A stretch of 20,551 nt of DNA from CAZVJA01 sp964626885. Lineage in GTDB: Bacteria > Planctomycetota > Planctomycetia > Planctomycetales > Planctomycetaceae. Position numbers and translations under genes: made by a program. Shown here in pieces: positions 15,126 through 20,551 of the stretch (the first letter of the stretch is position 1; each line of letters starts with the position of its first letter). The stretch spans positions 1 to 20,551 of the forward strand of contig CAZVJA010000084.1 in assembly GCA_964626885.1 (NCBI GenBank), in the 5' to 3' direction. The notes below the pieces were generated by a model. The model was not told the DNA's origin. It ran no database searches and saw only the letters and a list, made by a program, of their open reading frames with translations.

Positions 15126-15794
15126 ATGAGCTACTCGGAACTCATCAACACGTTCGGCAATTCAGTGTACGTCGTGCAGGGATTGATTGCCCTGTACGGT
15201 GCGTTTCTGGTGGTGCTGATGCTGCGTCGCATCGCTAAAAAGAGGTTCGCCAGCCAGGCCGCCGCAAGTCGATTCCTGGATGATCTTCGCGAGCAGATGG
15301 ATCAGCGCAATTTTGGTGGGGTCGCCGAAATCTGTGACTCGCCCCCCTATTGGAGCAAGGCGGTGCCCCAATTGGTGTTGCTGGCTTTGCAGAATCACCA
15401 CCTGAGTCTGGCCAAACTGCGTCGCCTGCTGGGAGAGACATTTGAACGGGAAGTTCTTGCCGAATTCGAATTCCAGACTTCGTGGATTGCCACGGTCGTC
15501 AAGACCGCACCGATGCTCGGTTTGCTCGGCACGGTTCTCGGTATGATCGCGGCCTTTGAAAAGATTGCGACGATGCAGCAGGGGGGGACCGATCCCAGCA
15601 TGCTGGCTGGCGACATCAGCTATGCGCTGATTACGACGGCCGTCGGATTGATTATCGCCATTCCTCTGGTCCTTGCGGGGAATATGCTCCACGTCCGCAT
15701 CGGCAAACTGCAGGATGCCGTGCAACAGCATCTGGGCGAGTTTCTGGAGAGCTACGAAACTGCCCGCGTCTCGGCCGGGGAGAAGCCGGTATGA
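15126..15794 (+). CDS. MotA/TolQ/ExbB proton-channel family protein
   Basis: This 222-residue inner-membrane protein forms, with ExbD-type partners, a proton channel that drives an attached protein. It has the family layout: TM1 about 14-33 (VYVVQGLIALYGAFLVVLML), a cytoplasmic loop, TM2 about 119-145 with TAPMLGLLGTVLGMIAAF, and TM3 about 166-190 with ALITTAVGLIIAIPLVL. The conserved Thr-Thr in TM3 and the GLLGTVxGM motif are those of ExbB/TolQ. GAGG lies about six bases before the ATG. The stop codon overlaps the start of the next gene by 4 bp (ATGA), so ExbB and ExbD are translationally coupled. Confidence 0.93.
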   Translation: MSYSELINTFGNSVYVVQGLIALYGAFLVVLMLRRIAKKRFASQAAASRFLDDLREQMDQRNFGGVAEICDSPPYWSKAVPQLVLLALQNHHLSLAKLRRLLGETFEREVLAEFEFQTSWIATVVKTAPMLGLLGTVLGMIAAFEKIATMQQGGTDPSMLAGDISYALITTAVGLIIAIPLVLAGNMLHVRIGKLQDAVQQHLGEFLESYETARVSAGEKPV

Positions 15795-16249
15795 GCCGAC
15801 GTGCTCTGTTCGCGGGTGAATCCGCATCCGAGTCGTGGGGATTCAAGGGGCGGAAAACCCCGGAGGCCGATCTCGACATCACCCCCATGATCGACTGCGT
15901 CTTCCTGCTGTTGATCTTCTTTATGGTGACATCCACGATGCGGGGCAATGTCGACCAGAACGTGCCTGCGGCAGAGCACGGCGTGGGGGTCGATACCCGT
16001 GGAGTGATGACGGTTCGCGTGGAAGCGGGAGACGGTGTCCCCAGGGTGTTTCTCGACAAGGCGGAAGTTACGATCGAAGAAGTGCGCGCCTTCGTCGAGC
16101 AAGGAATGCAAAGCGGCCTGAATCTTGTCGTCATCAAAGCCGATCGGGAAGTACCGCACGGCTTCGTTCAGCAGGTGACGCGCGCCGTGACATCCGTCGA
16201 AGGGGTGAAGTTCTCGATCGGTGTTCAGGACAAGAAGAAGCAAAAGTAA
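15791..16249 (+). CDS. ExbD/TolR family biopolymer transport protein (first copy)
   Basis: This 152-residue protein has a cytoplasmic N-terminus, a single membrane helix (about 33-50) starting DLDITPMIDCVFLLLIFFMV, and a periplasmic domain. Asp35 in TPMIDCVF corresponds to the proton-carrying Asp25 of E. coli ExbD. The periplasmic part (VFLDKAEVTIEEVRAFVEQ, VVIKADREVPHGFVQQV) is the usual ExbD/TolR fold, and the tail is basic (DKKKQK). The start overlaps the stop of the ExbB-type gene by 4 bp. Confidence 0.92.
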   Translation: MSRRALFAGESASESWGFKGRKTPEADLDITPMIDCVFLLLIFFMVTSTMRGNVDQNVPAAEHGVGVDTRGVMTVRVEAGDGVPRVFLDKAEVTIEEVRAFVEQGMQSGLNLVVIKADREVPHGFVQQVTRAVTSVEGVKFSIGVQDKKKQK

Positions 16250-16281
16250 GTTTCCGTTCCGTATGTAGTTGAACCGCAATT

Positions 16282-17010
16282 ATGCCTATTCAGTACCAAT
16301 GTCCGGAATGCCATCAGTTCCTGAGCATCGGTACGCGCATGGCGGGCCGATTGATCACATGCCCGGCTTGCGGCAAAGAGCATACCGTCCCATCTCCCGA
16401 AGTCGCTGCCCCCCCACCGGAACGCCCCGAGGCCTCGTCGGTAGCAGAAGGGGCACACGAGGTAGAAACATCGCGGCTTGAACCGGTGACGGCGCCTCAA
16501 AGTCCCCCGGAGCCGGTTAGGCCCCTGCCATCGGGCGAGATTCGCACCGAGGAAGATGACGACGACGAAGTGCTCTTCCGGGCGTACGAACGCGAATCCG
16601 ATGAGATGGATCTCACGCCGATGGTCGACTGTGTGTTCCTGTTGTTGATCTTCTTCATGATCACGGCGTCGTTTTCCATTCAAAAGACGATCGAAGTTCC
16701 TCCGCCCGATCCCGACAAGCAGGGAGCCGCTGTGTCGATCAAGACGGTGGACGATCTCGAACAGACGTCGGTGATTGTCCGGATCGACGAGCACAACATG
16801 ATCTATGTCGACGACGAACCGCTGGCTGATCCGGATGCGTTGACGGAGGTGCTGCGGGACAAGATGTATTCCGAGCAGAAGAACGAATTGGTGTTGGAGG
16901 CCCACGCCCGTGCGTTTCATGAGACGGTGGTGAGGGTCGTGGATGCCGCGAATGAAGTACAGTTTCAAAAGGTCCGATTGGCAACGACGCCCGGCAGTGA
17001 ACCCGATTGA
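16282..17010 (+). CDS. ExbD/TolR family protein with N-terminal zinc ribbon (second copy)
   Basis: This 242-residue protein is about 100 residues longer than usual ExbD. The extra N-terminal part begins with two CxxC knuckles (Cys7, Cys10 in CPEC; Cys27, Cys30 in CPAC), a zinc-ribbon pattern. An acidic, Pro-rich linker follows (about 35-108, with a DDDDE stretch), and then the ExbD module: EMDLTPMVDCVFLLLIFFMI with the proton-carrying Asp116, and a periplasmic domain (VIVRIDEHNMIYVDDEPLAD, LVLEAHARAFHETVVRVVDA). By ExbD topology the zinc ribbon and linker are cytoplasmic. It lies 32 bp after the first ExbD gene, so one ExbB could work with an ExbD heteromer. Confidence 0.9.
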   Translation: MPIQYQCPECHQFLSIGTRMAGRLITCPACGKEHTVPSPEVAAPPPERPEASSVAEGAHEVETSRLEPVTAPQSPPEPVRPLPSGEIRTEEDDDDEVLFRAYERESDEMDLTPMVDCVFLLLIFFMITASFSIQKTIEVPPPDPDKQGAAVSIKTVDDLEQTSVIVRIDEHNMIYVDDEPLADPDALTEVLRDKMYSEQKNELVLEAHARAFHETVVRVVDAANEVQFQKVRLATTPGSEPD

Positions 17011-17073
17011 AAGTGGAACAGCGCGCGAGAAATCTTCTAAAGACGAAACAGTCTCCAGCTGACGTGAGAACTG

Positions 17074-20000
17074 ATGTACCGAATTGAGATTCGATATCCA
17101 GCGCAGCCGGCCGAATCGCGAAAGCTCTCGAAGAGCCGCCCGCTCTCCATTGGTCGGCACGCTTCGAACGACATCTGCATTGATGACGAAAATGTCGCGA
17201 CACTGCACTGCCGCATCAGTTGGAACCGCGAATGCTATGAAGTCAGTGCCGGGGGCAAGGATGGCGTCGATTTGAATGGGACGTTGGTCCGGAACTCGCG
17301 GCTCAAGTCCGGGGATGTCCTCCGCGTCGGCCCGGTGGACATTGCAGTCACTTCCGACGAGCCGGCAGAGGATGAGGGCTATTATGACCTCGCCCCGGAC
17401 GAAGTCGCACAAGAATCAGAGGATGCCTCGCAGCAATCAGAAATTGAATTGAAGCCGGTCACGGAAGATCAGCTGCGATCCATGCGAAGGGTTGCGGAAT
17501 CTCCCTGGATAGCCGCCATTGGCAGTCATACAGCCGGTGCGACGGAATCGAGCCGGAAAGGCGATTCCAGTCTCGGAAAGAGTGGAAATGACGCTTCGCG
17601 TCGTTCCGATGGAAACCGTCAGGGCTCTTCCGCGCCACGAAAGGAACTGATGAAAGACGACGCCATCATTGACCTCGGCGGTGACGATGCCGCTGAGCAA
17701 GGGATCGTGCTGAAGCGGCTCAAGCCCCAGGACGAGCGAGACCAGAAGGATCAGAAGAAAATCTCAAGCGAGGAATCTCCCGAATCCGGTATCGTCTTGA
17801 CGCGAACTCGATCGGCCGAAGAGGAAGAAGCTCCGCCGTCGGATGACGAATCGGTGATGCGGAAGATGAAAGAGCGGATGCGATCGCGGCCGGTTCGGCC
17901 CGGCGAGGAAGACACGATCCGTTCCCCATTTGTTCTGGGAATGGGTGCCGCGGCTCTGTTTTTGGCTCTTGCCGGCGCGGTGTTCTATCTGGTCATCGGT
18001 CGTGAATCGGCGCAACGCGCTTACGATGCCGCGTTTGAGCAATACGGGCAAGGAAAGTTCACTCAGTCCATTGAACTATTTCAGAAGTTCCTCGAGGCCT
18101 ATCCTCGGCATCACCTGGCGGAGGACGCCCTCGACTACCTGTGGAAGTCTCGTATTGAGAAGGAGATTTCCGGAGCAGCTCCAGCCTGGAAACGAGGTTA
18201 CACAACGCTCACCGAGTACGTCAGTGCCAGTCACGAGCGTCCGAAATCTGACAGCCGCACCGCCGACTTTCGGTCTTTGTCGGAAAGAATAGCGACGGGA
18301 GCCGCCGCAAGTGCCGCCGAGCACCCGCAGGCAGCGGCGCATCCCCGCGAATTGCTCGAAGTCGCGGAAAATGCGCGGAAGAAAGTGGCCCAATTCAGCG
18401 GCGCGGATGGCGTTTCGCCCGATACCGCCGCCCGGATGGCGAGCGAGATTCAAAAGGCGGAAGCAGCGATTCGAAAGCAAGAAACGTTCGATAGCCGCGC
18501 CGCTTCGATCGAACAATCGCTTGCCGACCGAAAGCCCATGGACGCCTTGCAATCGCGCCTCGACCTGCTCGCCGAATACCCGGAATACGAAAAAGATCCG
18601 AAAATGGCGGCTTTGCTGGCGAAGACTCTGGAAACCGAGCGCGGGCTCGTTACCCGGGAAGAATTAGAGCAAGATGCGTTGGTCGAGGATCGTCCAGGAG
18701 ATCTCCCCTCTCCGTTGTCTTTGACGGTGCATACGCGATCGCGCACCGACGAAATCTCGGCGGGGCGGACCGTGTTCGCCACGGCGGCCGATTGCTGTTA
18801 CGGCATCGACTCCGTAACCGGGGAACCGGTCTGGCGGCGAGTTATCGGACTCGACACCCCATTCTTTCCGATGACGGTTTCCACCAAAGTCCCGGCGATT
18901 TTGATGTTTGACACGAGGCACGCGGAGCTAGTGCAGGTCGATCAGCGCACCGGCAAGCTTCTCTGGCGTCAGCCTCTTTCCGAGCCGATGAGCGGGGCCC
19001 CGCTCGTTCACGAAGGACAAATCTACGTTCCGACGCTGGGAAATCATCTTTATAAATTGGACCTCGAAACAGGGCGCATTACGACGAAACTGACCTTCTC
19101 GCAAATGGTCCTTTCGCCACCGGCGCTGGTCTCCGGGGGAGCACGTCTTGTGGTCGCTGGCGACAAGGCCCTGTTCTACACGCTGACGACGCGGCCGCTC
19201 GAATGCATTCGGGTGACATACACGGCCCACCCAGCCGGTACAATGACCGCTCCTCTGCTCACCATGGGATCACTCATTCTCGTTTCGGAAGGGAGTACGA
19301 GTGCCTCCTCTCGACTGAGGGTGCTTGATGTGCGAGACGATGAGCACTGGCTCAACGAAGTTGCCCAAGCGACGGTCGAAGGGCAGTTGCGAGACGCGCC
19401 GGTGATCCGTGGCAAGGAATTGTTTGTGTCGTCCAGCGGAGAGCGGATTACCGCGTTTACAATTTCAGATGACGCCGGCCAGCGTCCGTTGACGCAGATC
19501 GCCAGTGTGCAGGTGCAGACTCCCCATCCCGGGCCGATGTTTCTTTCTCCCGGACCGGACGGACAATTGTGGATGGCGGGGAGCGCCGTCCGGAAATTGC
19601 AGCTCAAAACCGAGAGCATCAAGCTGGACCCCACGGAAGTCGCCGCTGGAATGACGTCGCAGCCGTTGCAGGATATCGGTCAGTACCTGTACGCCGGCCG
19701 TCGGCTTCCATTCAGTTCGGCCGTGCTGTTCACGCAGGCCGATCGCGAGTCGATGACCGGCCTGTGGCGCGTCGTGCTGGGTTCGCGGATTCTGGCCGTG
19801 TCGGCTGCGAATGACGGGCGTGTCGTCTGTCTGACGGAGGGAGGAGAGATCTATCAGACGTCGGCAGAGGAGATTCAACGCGGAGGATTCAAGCGTACCT
19901 CCAACGCGCAATTGAAAATCCCGGATGATCTGAGCGATCCCCTGGCAGCGACGACATTGGCGGACGGTCGCATTGCCGCGTATTGCGGCGGCCCGAAGCC

Positions 20001-20551
20001 TCAGTTGTGGATAGTGAGTCTCGCCGGTCAGGTCGAAGGGCAATTCAATCTCGATCAGCCGCTGGAAACGCATCCCGTGCAGATTGCGGATGGAATCCTG
20101 TTGCCGATGCCGGGCAAACTCCGCATGCTGCGGCCTGCCGCACCGACAGCGAAAGTGGAAGATTACCTGGTCACCACGGAGAAGCAGGGGCCGGCGCACT
20201 GGCAGCATCTTGTCACGATTGACGAGAGCAACATCGCTGCGATTGACGACAAAGGACGGCTCGTTCGCGTGCAGTATCGCACCGCTCCGCTGGCTCACTT
20301 GGCGGAAGTTGCGGCGCGTCAACTCGATTCGTTGCTGCACGTGCCACCGGTACTTTTTGAATCTCATCTCTTCGTATCGGATGCAAACGGACAAGTGCTG
20401 CAACTTGATGCAGCCAGCCTGGAAACCCAGTCCCATGCTGATCTCAAGGCACCGGCATCCGGTGTCGCGAAGGTGATCGGCGGTCGGCTATTTGTGGAGT
20501 TGGCGGGAGGCCGCCTGGCGTGTGTCGATATTCGCGATGATTGCAAACTGT
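17074..20551 (+). CDS. Giant FHA / membrane helix / TPR-like / PQQ-like beta-propeller protein (3' end outside window)
   Basis: The frame is open from the ATG at 17074 to the window edge (1159 codons, no stop). Residues 1-90 form an FHA domain (SIGRHASNDICIDDENVATLHCRI; Gly27, Arg28, Ser31, His45), a phosphothreonine-binding fold. A long charged, low-complexity linker follows (about 105-285, rich in Asp, Glu, Lys and Ser). One membrane helix (about 286-308) comes next, then a TPR-like helical pair (about 316-350, YDAAFEQYGQGKFTQSIELF), further helices, and from about 560 onward PQQ-like propeller repeats (GIDSVTGEPVWRR, VDQRTGKLLWRQ, YKLDLETGRITTK). Predicted topology is FHA in the cytoplasm and TPR plus propeller outside it. 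It begins 63 bp after the zinc-ribbon ExbD and is read as part of the same operon. It could be a phospho-signal-gated partner of the ExbB/ExbD motor; that role is inferred. Confidence 0.88.
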   Translation, partial: MYRIEIRYPAQPAESRKLSKSRPLSIGRHASNDICIDDENVATLHCRISWNRECYEVSAGGKDGVDLNGTLVRNSRLKSGDVLRVGPVDIAVTSDEPAEDEGYYDLAPDEVAQESEDASQQSEIELKPVTEDQLRSMRRVAESPWIAAIGSHTAGATESSRKGDSSLGKSGNDASRRSDGNRQGSSAPRKELMKDDAIIDLGGDDAAEQGIVLKRLKPQDERDQKDQKKISSEESPESGIVLTRTRSAEEEEAPPSDDESVMRKMKERMRSRPVRPGEEDTIRSPFVLGMGAAALFLALAGAVFYLVIGRESAQRAYDAAFEQYGQGKFTQSIELFQKFLEAYPRHHLAEDALDYLWKSRIEKEISGAAPAWKRGYTTLTEYVSASHERPKSDSRTADFRSLSERIATGAAASAAEHPQAAAHPRELLEVAENARKKVAQFSGADGVSPDTAARMASEIQKAEAAIRKQETFDSRAASIEQSLADRKPMDALQSRLDLLAEYPEYEKDPKMAALLAKTLETERGLVTREELEQDALVEDRPGDLPSPLSLTVHTRSRTDEISAGRTVFATAADCCYGIDSVTGEPVWRRVIGLDTPFFPMTVSTKVPAILMFDTRHAELVQVDQRTGKLLWRQPLSEPMSGAPLVHEGQIYVPTLGNHLYKLDLETGRITTKLTFSQMVLSPPALVSGGARLVVAGDKALFYTLTTRPLECIRVTYTAHPAGTMTAPLLTMGSLILVSEGSTSASSRLRVLDVRDDEHWLNEVAQATVEGQLRDAPVIRGKELFVSSSGERITAFTISDDAGQRPLTQIASVQVQTPHPGPMFLSPGPDGQLWMAGSAVRKLQLKTESIKLDPTEVAAGMTSQPLQDIGQYLYAGRRLPFSSAVLFTQADRESMTGLWRVVLGSRILAVSAANDGRVVCLTEGGEIYQTSAEEIQRGGFKRTSNAQLKIPDDLSDPLAATTLADGRIAAYCGGPKPQLWIVSLAGQVEGQFNLDQPLETHPVQIADGILLPMPGKLRMLRPAAPTAKVEDYLVTTEKQGPAHWQHLVTIDESNIAAIDDKGRLVRVQYRTAPLAHLAEVAARQLDSLLHVPPVLFESHLFVSDANGQVLQLDAASLETQSHADLKAPASGVAKVIGGRLFVELAGGRLACVDIRDDCKL

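Noticed and set aside
16225..17412. 395-codon minus-strand frame over ExbD and FHA genes
   Set aside because: It spans several plus-strand genes with recognised domains, and its own translation shows no family motif.
19465..20436. 323-codon minus-strand frame over the propeller region
   Set aside because: It is antisense to a continuous plus-strand frame with PQQ-like repeats.

Overview
The window looks like a chromosomal stretch from a planctomycete, probably of the order Planctomycetales. The strongest pointers are a divergently oriented DUF1549/DUF1553 plus DUF1501 gene pair, a Minf_1886-type small protein, GC-rich codon use, and an ExbB/ExbD cluster whose accessory proteins (zinc-ribbon ExbD, FHA plus beta-propeller protein) are of a planctomycete style. 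No rRNA, tRNA, insertion sequence, phage gene or CRISPR array was recognised.

Layout. (1) 1-539 is the 3' end of a gene for a Lys/Ala/Glu-rich repeat protein, closed by a clear rho-independent terminator at 568-601. (2) 776-2359 encodes an aldehyde dehydrogenase of the alpha-ketoglutarate semialdehyde dehydrogenase type. (3) On the minus strand, 5467-3749 and 3680-2412 form a two-gene operon for exported DUF1549/DUF1553 and DUF1501 proteins. (4) A 535-bp gap (5468-6002) carries a large REP-like palindrome. (5) 6003-10225, plus strand, holds a housekeeping run: lipB-like, lipA, a small lipoyl-domain-like protein, holB (DNA polymerase III delta') and a RicT/YaaT (PSP1) protein. (6) 10468-13733 carries a Minf_1886-family protein, an unrecognised single-span membrane protein and a Zn/Cd/Pb-type P-type ATPase. 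(7) After a promoter-bearing gap, 14104-20551 is an apparent operon: a TonB-like-topology membrane protein, ExbB, ExbD, an ExbD with an N-terminal zinc ribbon, and a very large FHA / transmembrane / TPR-like / PQQ-like propeller protein that runs off the window end.

Most unusual points. The LipB-like protein has lost both residues of the catalytic Cys/Lys dyad. Its small lipoyl-domain neighbour has Gly where the modified Lys should be. LipA between them is intact. The ExbB/ExbD/ExbD operon joins a proton-driven motor to a cytoplasmic zinc ribbon, a cytoplasmic FHA domain and an extracytoplasmic propeller, and has no recognisable TonB. This operon is the best candidate for an undescribed system here. 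Several 7-9 base G tracts lie inside genes.
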